Below are positions 37,917 to 46,218 of a DNA stretch of 64,000 nucleotides, one piece after another (position 1 is the stretch's first letter; every line of letters starts with the position of its first letter). The notes beneath the pieces are model-generated. The model worked only from the letters and a program-made list of their open reading frames with translations. It searched no databases and was not told the origin of the DNA. The translations under genes were made by a program, and so were the position numbers. This DNA is from Acinetobacter sp. YWS30-1 (GTDB taxonomy: Bacteria; Pseudomonadota; Gammaproteobacteria; Pseudomonadales; Moraxellaceae): contig NZ_CP114606.1 in the NCBI RefSeq assembly GCF_033558715.1, positions 1,612,001-1,676,000 on the forward strand, written 5' to 3'.

Positions 37917-39158
37917 TTATTTTTTACGACGTGTGCTATAACCACGTTTTGCCAGTTCCAGCTTGGCAATCATACCTTTATGCACTTCATCCGGACCATC
38001 AGCCAGACGTAAGGCACGGGCTTGGGCAAAGAATCCGGTCAGCGGTGTATCACGAGAAACACCCGCACCACCGTGGATCTGAATCGCCATATCCACAACT
38101 TTTTCCAGTACACTTGGCGCAACGACTTTAATTGCAGAAATTTCAGTCAATGCTGCCATATTCCCTAAAGTATCCATTTTATAGGCAGCATACAAGGTTA
38201 ATAGTCGAGCCTGATCAATGGCAACGCGAGCTTCTGCGACACGTTCCAGGTTACCACCCAGTTTTAAAATCTCTTTACCAAATGCGGTACGGCTCATACC
38301 CCGATCAATCATGAGTTCTAATGATTTTTCAGCAGCACCGATGCAACGCATACAATGGTGAATACGGCCTGGCCCTAAACGACCTTGGGCAATTTCAAAG
38401 CCTTGACCTGCACCCCCAATAAAATTCGAAACTGGAACACGAACATTATCGAAGCTGACTTCGCCGTGGCCATGTGGTGCATCATAATCACCAAAGACTG
38501 GAAGCATCCGTTCGATTTTTACGCCTGCAGTATCGACTGGAACTAAAACCATGGAATGCTGATGATGACGGTCTTTGGATTCATCCGGTGTATGTGCCAT
38601 AAAGATGATGATTTTGGCATTTGGATCACCCAAACCTGAAGACCACCATTTACGACCATTCAAAACAATTTCATCACCTTCAACTACCGCCGTCGCCTGC
38701 ATATTGGTAGCATCACTAGAAGCCACTGCAGGTTCAGTCATACAGAACACTGAACGGATTTTCCCTTCCAGAAGTGGCATTAACCATTGCTGTTTTTGTT
38801 CTTCAGAACCATAGCGCCACAATACTTCCATATTGCCGCTATCTGGCGCATTACAGTTAAAAACGGTAGGTGCAATTAGACTTCGCCCAGAAAGTTCAGC
38901 GATATGCGCATATTCCTGAACGGATAATCCCTGACCTAATTCTGGACAAGGCAAAAACATATTCCAGAGACCTGCCGCTTTGGCTTTATCTTTCAATGTT
39001 TCAAGTTCTGCCGGCCATTGCCATTTGGTCCAGTCACCGCCTTGATTCAGTTCATGCACCTGATGCCAGAAATCAGCCTCGACAGGTTCAATTTCATCAG
39101 TAATAAACTTTTTTGTTCTATTTAAATAATCCTGTGCACGTGCTGACAGCTCAAACAT
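37917..39158 (-). CDS. acyl-CoA dehydrogenase, ACAD10/11-like
   Basis: A 413-aa flavoprotein. FAD and substrate motifs include CMTEPAVASSDATNMQATAV near residues 140-160, WSSGLGDP, the RTAFGKEILKLGGNLE block, and the C-terminal QIHGGAGVSRDTPL. The length equals the ACAD domain of ACAD10/11 and LvaC-type proteins. It leads a leftward four-gene operon with a kinase of the matching type. In such systems the dehydrogenase-fold protein takes part in removing the phosphate from a phosphorylated hydroxyacyl-CoA. A LysR gene is divergent at 95-120 bp. Confidence 0.9.
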   Translation of the reverse strand: MFELSARAQDYLNRTKKFITDEIEPVEADFWHQVHELNQGGDWTKWQWPAELETLKDKAKAAGLWNMFLPCPELGQGLSVQEYAHIAELSGRSLIAPTVFNCNAPDSGNMEVLWRYGSEEQKQQWLMPLLEGKIRSVFCMTEPAVASSDATNMQATAVVEGDEIVLNGRKWWSSGLGDPNAKIIIFMAHTPDESKDRHHQHSMVLVPVDTAGVKIERMLPVFGDYDAPHGHGEVSFDNVRVPVSNFIGGAGQGFEIAQGRLGPGRIHHCMRCIGAAEKSLELMIDRGMSRTAFGKEILKLGGNLERVAEARVAIDQARLLTLYAAYKMDTLGNMAALTEISAIKVVAPSVLEKVVDMAIQIHGGAGVSRDTPLTGFFAQARALRLADGPDEVHKGMIAKLELAKRGYSTRRKK

Positions 39159-39279
39159 TGCTTTATCCCTCTGAATATTCTAATTCATACGCTTTACAAC
39201 ACCTTAACCCAAAACTTATTATGAATAAAATGATTTAATTCCATATAGTAGTATGCATAGTATTCATTCAAAAACCGTG

Positions 39280-40170
39280 ATGGATCTACGAAATTTTCAT
39301 CGTATTGATATTAATCTTTATCCACTTTTTATTGCCATTTACGAACAAAACAGTATTTCTAAAGCTGCGCAAATTCTATCGATAAGCCAGTCAGCGGCCA
39401 GTCATGCTTTACAACGTTTAAGACAGCATTTACAAGATGATTTATTTGTGCGAACTGGTAGCAAGATGCAACCTACGCCGTTTGCGGATCAGATCTATCC
39501 TGAAATTAAAAATGCACTTTTTACGATTCAGAATATTTCGATGCAGCATCAGCAATTCAGACCGGAATCGATTCATAGCTTAAAAATTGCTGTACATGAC
39601 GAAATTGAACCCATGATCTTTCCTAAACTGGTTCAACATTTCCAAAAAATTAACCTGGATCTTCAACTGAGTAGCATGAAACTCGACCGTAAAAATATTG
39701 CTGCAGATCTCGCCTCTCAACAGGTCGATTTTGTTATTGATCTGGAGCAAAGTATTAGTGAAAAAATTCAGTTTGAACGACTGGTACAGGATGAATTCGT
39801 GGTCTGTACACAACGAACAGAAATGAATGAACAGATTTATCTGGCCTCACCTCATATTGGCGTTTCCTCACGCCGTACGGGAGTTTTAGTTGAAGATATA
39901 TATTTAAGTCGAAAACATTATTCCCGACAGATTTTTTTACGTTGTCAGCACTATTCCACAGCCCTGCAAATTCTGGAACAGCAAAAGACTGCCATGCTGA
40001 CAATTCCTAAAAATGTTTTGACTCATCTACAGTTAGCAAACTGTCTGAATATTTTTGACGTTCCTGTACAACTGCCGAAAATTAATATGGGGATGTATTG
40101 GCATAAAGATTTGCAGGAGAATAAAAGACATCAATTTTTGAGAAATGAAATTTATAAAATCTTTGCTTAG
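39280..40170 (+). CDS. LysR-family transcriptional regulator
   Basis: A 296-aa regulator. The N-terminal HTH is NSISKAAQILSISQSAASHALQRLRQHLQDDLFVRTGSKM. A substrate-binding domain follows from about residue 90. The frame extends nine codons upstream to an ATG at 39253; I prefer 39280 because it gives the usual MDLRNFHRIDINLYPLF start, but neither has a good ribosome-binding site. It is divergent from the acyl-CoA dehydrogenase operon, whose activator it may be (inference). The stop codon lies within the first of three TTGCTTAGGCTATTT repeats. Confidence 0.88.
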   Translation: MDLRNFHRIDINLYPLFIAIYEQNSISKAAQILSISQSAASHALQRLRQHLQDDLFVRTGSKMQPTPFADQIYPEIKNALFTIQNISMQHQQFRPESIHSLKIAVHDEIEPMIFPKLVQHFQKINLDLQLSSMKLDRKNIAADLASQQVDFVIDLEQSISEKIQFERLVQDEFVVCTQRTEMNEQIYLASPHIGVSSRRTGVLVEDIYLSRKHYSRQIFLRCQHYSTALQILEQQKTAMLTIPKNVLTHLQLANCLNIFDVPVQLPKINMGMYWHKDLQENKRHQFLRNEIYKIFA

Positions 40171-40265
40171 GCTATTTATGAGATAATTTAAACTTGCTTA
40201 GGCTATTTTTATTATCAGGTTTTAGGATTGAGATTGGCCTAATTTGATAGTGCTTAGGCTATTTT
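40163..40265. repeat. three copies of a 14-15 bp element TTGCTTAGGCTATTT
   Basis: TTGCTTAGGCTATTT occurs at 40163-40177 (overlapping the LysR stop) and 40194-40208, and TGCTTAGGCTATTT at 40251-40264. All are in the same orientation, at intervals of 31 and about 57 bp. A fourth exact copy is at 58901-58915, and a related sequence lies near 43657-43680. They lie between the LysR gene and an SNase-like gene. Not a CRISPR array, since spacing is irregular. Function unknown. Confidence 0.6.
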
Positions 40266-40331
40266 ATCGGTACAAAACTAAACACTGATTGATGGCTTTT
40301 TAAGCCCTATGCGGAGTGGCTTTGATCTAAA

Positions 40332-40949
40332 ATGGCTCAACTTTTAGCTGTGTTTATGCGGCTGTTTTTGCTGATTTGGATCTTGCCCTTGTTACATCTC
40401 TCCACCACCTGGCAAATTGTGCTGGGCTTCGCACTTCTGTGTTTTTCTTATTATTTGCTGCATAAAATTACGGTGTATTTAAAGGACCTATTTCGCCCCT
40501 TTAAGAAAGGTAAGAAATATTGGTGCCGGGTAAGTGCGGTCAGTGATGGTGACACCCTCACCTGCTACCGTTTTAATATCCGTCGCTCTGAGACCAAATT
40601 ACGTTTTGCCTATGTCGATGCACCTGAATCTTCACAGGCCTATGGTAAGGAATCACTACGCCTGGTTCAAAGTATGGTTAAAAATAAAATGATTCGGGTA
40701 CAAATTACGGATATTGACCGTTATGGTCGCTGTGTCGGTGTGGTCTATCGTTATCGCAAGAATATCAATGAAGAGATTGTGAAACGTGGTGCGGCATGGG
40801 TTTATGAGGAATATATCCGGGATAAAAACCATTTACGCTATATGATGGAACTACAGAATAAAGCCAAAAAGCAGAAAAAAGGGTTATGGAAAAACAGCCG
40901 CCCTGTCCGTCCAAGTGTTTATCGTAAACAGATCAAAGCCTCATCTTGA
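40332..40949 (+). CDS. thermonuclease (SNase-like) family protein, membrane-anchored
   Basis: A 205-aa protein with two N-terminal hydrophobic segments (residues 5-50) and an SNase-like domain from about residue 65. The domain shows VSDGDTLTC, LRFAYVDAPESSQAYGKES (with the catalytic Asp/Arg/Glu region altered towards Pro-Glu), DIDRYGRCVGVVY and the ending RGAAWVYEEYI. Staphylococcal nuclease homologues cleave DNA or RNA with Ca2+. Orientation of the domain relative to the membrane is unclear. AATGGC-type context gives no strong ribosome-binding site. A bidirectional terminator separates it from the cyd genes. Confidence 0.83.
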   Translation: MAQLLAVFMRLFLLIWILPLLHLSTTWQIVLGFALLCFSYYLLHKITVYLKDLFRPFKKGKKYWCRVSAVSDGDTLTCYRFNIRRSETKLRFAYVDAPESSQAYGKESLRLVQSMVKNKMIRVQITDIDRYGRCVGVVYRYRKNINEEIVKRGAAWVYEEYIRDKNHLRYMMELQNKAKKQKKGLWKNSRPVRPSVYRKQIKASS

Positions 40950-40978
40950 TATTTTAAAAATCAAAAATTTAGCCTATA

Positions 40979-41008
40979 AAAAGGGATTTGTACTAACAAA
41001 TCCCTTTT
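40979..41008. terminator. bidirectional terminator between nuclease and cyd genes
   Basis: AAAAGGGATTTGT and ACAAATCCCTTTT form a perfect 13-bp stem around ACTA. It lies 30 bp after the nuclease stop and 20 bp after the leftward DUF2474 gene stop. Confidence 0.88.
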
Positions 41009-41027
41009 CTTTGTTCATTTAATATAC

Positions 41028-41135
41028 CTAATAGGCCAAATGCACCAGAAAGCGGAATGCCCCTGCAATAAGTGCTAGTGTCAAAAAACCTGCAAGCCAT
41101 AAGCCGACAAACCATACTATCTGTTTGCGTGTCAT
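41028..41135 (-). CDS. DUF2474 family small membrane protein of the cyd operon
   Basis: A 35-aa gene too short for most callers. It starts MTRKQIVWFVGLWLAGFL and continues as a single hydrophobic helix ending FRFLVHLAY. AGGAG lies 5 nt before the ATG, and the gene begins 9 bp after the cydB stop. DUF2474 proteins sit at this position behind CioAB-type oxidases, as CydX does behind E. coli CydAB, and probably help assemble or stabilise the complex. The position, ribosome-binding site and helix make a real gene likely. Confidence 0.85.
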   Translation of the reverse strand: MTRKQIVWFVGLWLAGFLTLALIAGAFRFLVHLAY

Positions 41136-41144
41136 AACTGCTCC

Positions 41145-42149
41145 TTAATGATAACCATCATCACCAACACGCACCTTGTGCCGGAATACCCAATAGGACA
41201 TGCAGGTATAAATCACGATAATCGGAATCAGGATCAATGCTCCAATCAAGGCAAATAACTGACTATTTTCATGTGCCGCTGCCTGCCAGATCGTGACTGA
41301 TGGCGGAATAATATATGGCCACAGACTAATCAGAAAACCGGTATATGCCAGGAATACCAGCACCAGCATATAGGAAAATGGACCTAGTTCACTGCGTCTT
41401 TTACAGGCGCGTAAGGCCAGCCAGGTAAACAATATGACCAAGATCGGTACGGGCATAAAGTAGGTAAATTGTGGCTGGCTGAACCAACGCTCCGCAATTT
41501 GCGGATGGGTCAACGGCGTATAAACACTAACAGCGCCTAAAATAATCAGTAAGGCTATAATCAGCTTCGGCATCAGTTTAAACATACGATCCTGTAAATC
41601 ATCACCGGTTTTATAAATGAGCCATCCACAGCCTAATGCTGCATATAGCACCACGACACTGACTCCGGTAAAGATACTGAAGGGGCTAAGCCAGTCCAGA
41701 CCACCGCCCACATAGACACCATTTCGTGTTTCAATTCCCTGAATATATGCACCCAGGATCATCCCTTGCAAGAAACTGGTAACGATCGATCCCCCAATAA
41801 AGGCTTTATCCCACCAGTGTTTGCTTTTATTCGCCTTAAAACGGAACTCAAAAGCGACACCACGAAAAATCAAGGCGATCACCATCAGGATAATGGGCAT
41901 ATATAGCGCTGAGAGTACCGTCGAATAAGCCAATGGAAAGGCAGCAAATAATCCGGCGCCCCCTAGAACCATCCAGGTTTCATTACCATCCCAGACTGGA
42001 GCGACCGTATTCATCATGACATCTCGTTCATCCTGATGCGGGAAGAATGGAAATAGAATACCAATTCCCAGATCGAAACCATCCAGAATGGTATAGACCA
42101 GTACACCCAGGCCAATAATCGCAATCCAAATTAATGATAAATCAATCAT
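41145..42149 (-). CDS. cydB: cytochrome bd-type ubiquinol oxidase subunit II
   Basis: A 334-aa, eight- to nine-helix inner membrane subunit. Signatures include YTILDGFDLGIGILFPF at about residues 19-35, APVWDGNETWMVLGGAGLFAAFPLAYS near 50-76, and the FRGVAFEFRFK segment. It partners CydA to reduce O2 with quinol without proton pumping. The ATG overlaps the cydA stop (4 nt), so the two are coupled. The 35-aa DUF2474 gene follows. The CioB subtype is likely from the accompanying CydA and DUF2474. Confidence 0.93.
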   Translation of the reverse strand: MIDLSLIWIAIIGLGVLVYTILDGFDLGIGILFPFFPHQDERDVMMNTVAPVWDGNETWMVLGGAGLFAAFPLAYSTVLSALYMPIILMVIALIFRGVAFEFRFKANKSKHWWDKAFIGGSIVTSFLQGMILGAYIQGIETRNGVYVGGGLDWLSPFSIFTGVSVVVLYAALGCGWLIYKTGDDLQDRMFKLMPKLIIALLIILGAVSVYTPLTHPQIAERWFSQPQFTYFMPVPILVILFTWLALRACKRRSELGPFSYMLVLVFLAYTGFLISLWPYIIPPSVTIWQAAAHENSQLFALIGALILIPIIVIYTCMSYWVFRHKVRVGDDGYH

Positions 42150-43600
42150 TTTTTATCCTCCTGATCCGGATGTTCAGGAACTTCTTCAATACGTTCGCGA
42201 ATACTGCTCAATGGTCGACGAGAAGCCTGAACCACATCGCTATCCGATTCATGGTGTGGTCTGGAATGAATAAATTCTGGACCTCTATGCATAAGGCGCA
42301 ACATGTAGAAAATTCCCACACCAAAAACGACGCAGTAAACCACCACAAAGATAATCAGAGTTAGACCGACCTGTTCAGCAGACACTGGTGATAATGCATC
42401 TTTGGTCCGCATAATGCCGTAGACTACCCAAGGCTGACGGCCGACTTCTGTGGTAAACCATCCTGCCAGCATGGCAAGAAATCCGGATGGGCCCATGATG
42501 AGTGCAAAACGATGCAGACCACGTGACTCATAAAAACGTCCTCGGGTACGTGACCATAGCCCCCATAGTGCAAGCAAGAGCATCAACATACCCAGCCCGA
42601 CCATAATCCTGAAACTCCAGAACACGACCAGTGAATTGGGCCGATCTTCAGGCGCAAAATCTTTAAGCCCCGTGACTTTTCCGTCCATAGAGTGCGTCAG
42701 AATCAGGCTACCCAATTTAGGAATACCAATGGCATATTTGGTTTCTTCAGCTTGCATGTCTGGAATCCCAAACAGGTATAAAGGCATTCCTTCATCATGA
42801 TTGGTTTCCCAATGGCCTTCCATCGCGGCCAGTTTGGCTGGCTGATGTTCAAGCGTATTCAGACCATGCATATCCCCTACAAAAATCTGTAAAGGTGCAA
42901 GTGCCAGAATCAGCCACATGGCCATGGAAAATGAAGTTTTGACTAAAGGATCTCGACGGCCCTTGATCAGATGCCATGCCGCTGTTGAGGCTACAAGTAA
43001 GGCGGAGACCAGAAAGGCGGCCATTGCCATATGGGCCAGACGATAAGGAAAAGACGGGTTAAATACGATCGCTACCCAGTCTTGCGGGACGATCAGGCCA
43101 TTTTCAATCGCAAAACCTTGAGGGGTCTGCATCCAGCTATTGGAAGATAAAATCCAGAACATGGAAATACAGGTGCCGATTGCGACCATTAAAGTGGAGA
43201 AAAAGTGCGCTCGTGGGCCAACCCGATCCCAGCCAAAGAGCATGATGCCCAGGAATCCGGCTTCTAAAAAGAACGCAGTTAAAACTTCATAAGCCAGCAA
43301 GGGTCCGGTCACACTTCCAGCGACCCGGGAAAACTCACTCCAGTTGGTTCCGAACTGATAGCTCATTACCACACCGGATACGACGCCCATACCAAATGCG
43401 ACGGCGAAAATTTTGACCCAAAACTTGAACAGATCCTGAAAAATCGGATTTTTAGTCTTTAACCAGCGCCATTCCAGAATAGCCAAAAAACTTGCTAATC
43501 CGATTGAAATTGCAGGAAAGATAATATGAAAAGATACAGTAAAGGCGAACTGTATTCGTGCTAACTCTAATGCAGTTAAACCCAGAGTCATAAACTTCAC
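42146..43600 (-). CDS. cydA: cytochrome bd-type ubiquinol oxidase subunit I (CioA-like)
   Basis: A 484-aa subunit that carries hemes b558, b595 and d. Visible are the N-terminal LARIQFAFTVSFHIIFPAISIGL with the heme ligand His25, the GVVSGVVMSYQFGTNW region, NQPAK-type quinol segment near ALAPLQIFVGDMHGLNTLEHQPAKLAAMEGHWET, and GWFTTEVGRQPWVVYG. The shorter length than E. coli CydA (522 aa) and the short Q loop match the cyanide-insensitive CioA group. The C-terminus is a charged tail. It is the first gene of cydAB-DUF2474. No ArcA or Fnr site was identified upstream. Confidence 0.93.
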   Translation of the reverse strand: MKFMTLGLTALELARIQFAFTVSFHIIFPAISIGLASFLAILEWRWLKTKNPIFQDLFKFWVKIFAVAFGMGVVSGVVMSYQFGTNWSEFSRVAGSVTGPLLAYEVLTAFFLEAGFLGIMLFGWDRVGPRAHFFSTLMVAIGTCISMFWILSSNSWMQTPQGFAIENGLIVPQDWVAIVFNPSFPYRLAHMAMAAFLVSALLVASTAAWHLIKGRRDPLVKTSFSMAMWLILALAPLQIFVGDMHGLNTLEHQPAKLAAMEGHWETNHDEGMPLYLFGIPDMQAEETKYAIGIPKLGSLILTHSMDGKVTGLKDFAPEDRPNSLVVFWSFRIMVGLGMLMLLLALWGLWSRTRGRFYESRGLHRFALIMGPSGFLAMLAGWFTTEVGRQPWVVYGIMRTKDALSPVSAEQVGLTLIIFVVVYCVVFGVGIFYMLRLMHRGPEFIHSRPHHESDSDVVQASRRPLSSIRERIEEVPEHPDQEDKK

Positions 43601-43851
43601 CTATGCAGTGTTATTTGGCATATCTGCCCTTCAGTTATTAAGTGATGGATTTTTCTAGTGCTTAGGTAGCTTAGGCTGAATCATTCTTAAAAGTATGTAG
43701 TCTTTTGTTGATTGTTTTTTAATCAGGTTAAAGACTTGTAATAACTTAGTCAAAAAGACGTTAACCATGCAAAAATTTTCAAAATTTCCCTCTTGTCTAA
43801 TTGAATAAAGAGGCGTAAATTAGGCACAATTTAGTTAGCCAGGTTAACTAT

Positions 43852-44295
43852 ATGTTTCAACCCTCTTCCAGATTTCGTTCACTGTTGCTGCGTTGCGCAC
43901 GACTCATGAGTGATGAAATCAATACTATTTTGTTATCCTCCCAACTTAATTATTCCTTATGGCAAGTGCTCTATACCATTCAATCCCAACAGCAATGCAC
44001 ACTGGTTGATATTTCAAGCTATTTAAATGTTTCAAAACCAAGCATAACCAAACGTATCCAGCATTTAAGTGAACTCGACTTAATCTGCCAGATCGAAACC
44101 GAAGATAAACGTCAGAAATTATTCAAACTCAGCGAGCAAGGGATTAAAACCTTTAACCTGTGTTCTAAACAGATTGATGCTTTTGAAGATCAGTTACTGC
44201 AACAGATTGATGCAGATGATCTGCAAAGCAGTAAAAACACTTTGGTACAGCTGATTCAGCAATTACACCCTTCATCTCAGGAAAGACCACAATGA
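43852..44295 (+). CDS. MarR-family transcriptional regulator
   Basis: A 147-aa winged HTH regulator. The recognition part is CTLVDISSYLNVSKPSITKRIQHLSELDLICQIETEDKRQKLFKLSEQG at about residues 58-106, with the wing DKRQK. It overlaps the following MFS gene by 4 nt (ATGA), a common layout for efflux pump regulators that respond to the transported compound. Promoter hexamers were not identified with confidence in the 250 bp upstream. Confidence 0.9.
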   Translation: MFQPSSRFRSLLLRCARLMSDEINTILLSSQLNYSLWQVLYTIQSQQQCTLVDISSYLNVSKPSITKRIQHLSELDLICQIETEDKRQKLFKLSEQGIKTFNLCSKQIDAFEDQLLQQIDADDLQSSKNTLVQLIQQLHPSSQERPQ

Positions 44296-45491
44296 GCCAA
44301 GATCAAGCCCGCTTATGGACCTCTAATTTCGTCCTGGTCAGTCTGGTTAATTTCCAGCTCGTTCTGGTGTTTTACCTGCTGGTGATTGTGATTGTCGGTT
44401 TCTCGGTCGCTGAACTGGGAGCATCGACTGCACAAGCCGGTCTGGTATCCGGTCTGTTTATTGTCGGAACGCTAATTGGACGCTTATTTATTGGGAAATT
44501 GCTGAATCGTCTAGGACTGAAAAATACCCTGGTGATTGGCCTGACTGGCTTTTTGCTATTTTCCGGACTTTATATGATTCCGGCCAAACTAGAAGTGTTA
44601 TTGGGTATTCGTCTGATACACGGCTTTATGATGGGTATGGCATCTACCGTACTCGGCACAGTAATTGCGCAAACCATTCCAGCAACACGACGTGGTGAAG
44701 GTATTGGTTATTTCAGTATGAGCAGTACGCTTGGTACAGCGATTGGTCCTTTTGTCGGGATTTGGCTGATGACGAATTTTAATTATCAGGTGATTTTTAT
44801 CTTCACCACTATCGTTGCGTTCAGCTGCCTGATCTGCGGTCTGTTTATCCAGCCGCCGCGCCTTAAAGCGAGTGGTACATTGACTTCCTCTGTTCCACAA
44901 TCTGCCAGTAAGCTCGCTCAGTATGTAGAGCCGAATGCCTTGCCGATTGCTGTCATTGTCCTGCTGGTGGCTACCTGTTATTCAGGCGTATTGTCCTTTA
45001 TCCACTTCTATGCCAAAGACATCAATCTGGTCGAAGCAGCCTCTTTCTTCTTCCTGATGTATGCTTTTGCCATTCTGCTGTCGCGTCCTTTTACTGGCCC
45101 ATTAATGGACCGTAAAGGTGAAAACATTATTATCTATCCTGCAATCGTGATTATGGCAGTAGGTATTCTGATGCTGAGTCAGGCACAAAACTCTGTGATG
45201 TTACTGGCGAGTGCCGCGTTATTAGGTTTTGGTTTCGGTAATATTCAGTCAGTGTGTCAAACTATTGCCGTGAAAAGTACCACCTTGCAACGGATGGGTC
45301 TGGCGACCTCGACTTTCTTTATTGCACTAGATGCCGGTCTTGGTTTCGGACCTTATTTCCTCGGTATGCTGCTGGATCAGGTGGGTTATCGTCAGCTTTA
45401 TTTGTTTTCCGCAGTGCTTACCTTTAGTTGTCTGATCTGGTATTACCTGCTGCATGGCCGCAAGGTTAAATCGACCTCAGTCAAAGCTTAA
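44292..45491 (+). CDS. MFS transporter (MarR-linked)
   Basis: A 399-aa, 12-helix MFS protein. Motif A is GRLFIGKLLNRLGLKNT, and the second-half copy is RPFTGPLMDRKGENII. Similar helix content and motifs to the MFS gene at 21438-22613 indicate a paralogue. Coupling to the MarR gene by a 4-nt overlap suggests drug or metabolite efflux; substrate is unknown. A good intrinsic terminator follows 23 bp after the stop. Confidence 0.9.
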   Translation: MSQDQARLWTSNFVLVSLVNFQLVLVFYLLVIVIVGFSVAELGASTAQAGLVSGLFIVGTLIGRLFIGKLLNRLGLKNTLVIGLTGFLLFSGLYMIPAKLEVLLGIRLIHGFMMGMASTVLGTVIAQTIPATRRGEGIGYFSMSSTLGTAIGPFVGIWLMTNFNYQVIFIFTTIVAFSCLICGLFIQPPRLKASGTLTSSVPQSASKLAQYVEPNALPIAVIVLLVATCYSGVLSFIHFYAKDINLVEAASFFFLMYAFAILLSRPFTGPLMDRKGENIIIYPAIVIMAVGILMLSQAQNSVMLLASAALLGFGFGNIQSVCQTIAVKSTTLQRMGLATSTFFIALDAGLGFGPYFLGMLLDQVGYRQLYLFSAVLTFSCLIWYYLLHGRKVKSTSVKA

Positions 45492-45513
45492 ACCAGCTGA
45501 TTCAAAAATTTTT

Positions 45514-45537
45514 AAACGGGCATTTAGCCCGTTTTTT
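45514..45537 (+). terminator. terminator of the marR-MFS operon
   Basis: AAACGGGC and GCCCGTTT around ATTTA, plus a U-run; 23 bp after the MFS stop. Confidence 0.87.
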
Positions 45538-45640
45538 ATATCTCAATCTTTTAAATAACACTTATTTTTATCATTATGAAATATATATTTTACATAATGT
45601 TAAATATATATTATATTTTGAATGATGTTGGAGTAAAGAC

Positions 45641-45847
45641 ATGTTAAAGAATGACATCATCGTGTTCCGTGCTAAAAAACGTTGGACACAACAACAGCTT
45701 GCTGATGCAGTGGCAGTCAGCCGCCAAACGATTGCCGCATTAGAAAAAGAGAAGTACAACCCTTCCTTGATTCTGGCATTCAAGTTAGCAAATGCACTTG
45801 AAACGACGATTGAGGAACTGTTTAGTTATGCCGAGGAAGTAACATGA
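45641..45847 (+). CDS. small XRE-family (YozG/YgzD-like) helix-turn-helix regulator
   Basis: A 68-aa Cro/CI-type DNA-binding protein with the HTH QQLADAVAVSRQTIAALEKEKYNPSLILAFKLANALE, i.e. almost only the HTH. GTTGGAG precedes the ATG. It overlaps the next gene, a small membrane protein, by 4 nt, a common pairing in which the membrane protein is of unknown role. The 70 bp upstream are extremely AT-rich with two AAATATATATT repeats (45579, 45602), candidate autoregulatory sites. Confidence 0.88.
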   Translation: MLKNDIIVFRAKKRWTQQQLADAVAVSRQTIAALEKEKYNPSLILAFKLANALETTIEELFSYAEEVT

Positions 45848-46173
45848 CACTATATTGGGTATTGATGGCTAGTATCTTAAGTATTGTGGTGGCTGTGATT
45901 TGCTGTGAAATATATAAAATACGCTTTGAATGCTCACAAGAAGCCAAAGACGAAAGAGGAACAATGATTTTATTAAAGCAGAAGTCATTGTCCTATAACA
46001 TTTTATTTTTGGGGATTAGTTCAGCCTTTTTGATCATCATCGGATTTGAAGGTTTCGGACTAAAATGGTTAGAATGTGAAATTTTCATTTACTGGATTAT
46101 GTTCACCGGCTTCCTGCAAAGCACAGCATCAACCATTTATACGCATTATTTACGTAAAGACGTCTTTAGCTAA
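45844..46173 (+). CDS. small membrane protein, partner of XRE regulator
   Basis: A 109-aa protein with three predicted hydrophobic segments: residues 2-22 (YWVLMASILSIVVAVICCEI), about 52-72 and 80-100. Not assigned to a named family with certainty; it resembles the DUF2178-like membrane proteins often cotranscribed with small XRE regulators. The ATG overlaps the regulator stop. No enzymatic motif is visible. The pair might form a simple sensing or stress module, but nothing in the sequence proves it. Confidence 0.78.
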   Translation: MTLYWVLMASILSIVVAVICCEIYKIRFECSQEAKDERGTMILLKQKSLSYNILFLGISSAFLIIIGFEGFGLKWLECEIFIYWIMFTGFLQSTASTIYTHYLRKDVFS

Positions 46174-46218
46174 TATGTATGCCAAGAGAGATTTTCGAAT
46201 CTTTCTTTTTATCAAAAT

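Noticed and set aside
40163..40265. CRISPR array from the repeated TGCTTAGGCTATTT
   Set aside because: Repeats are only 14-15 bp, intervals are uneven (31 and about 57 bp), one copy overlaps a stop codon, and no cas gene is present.
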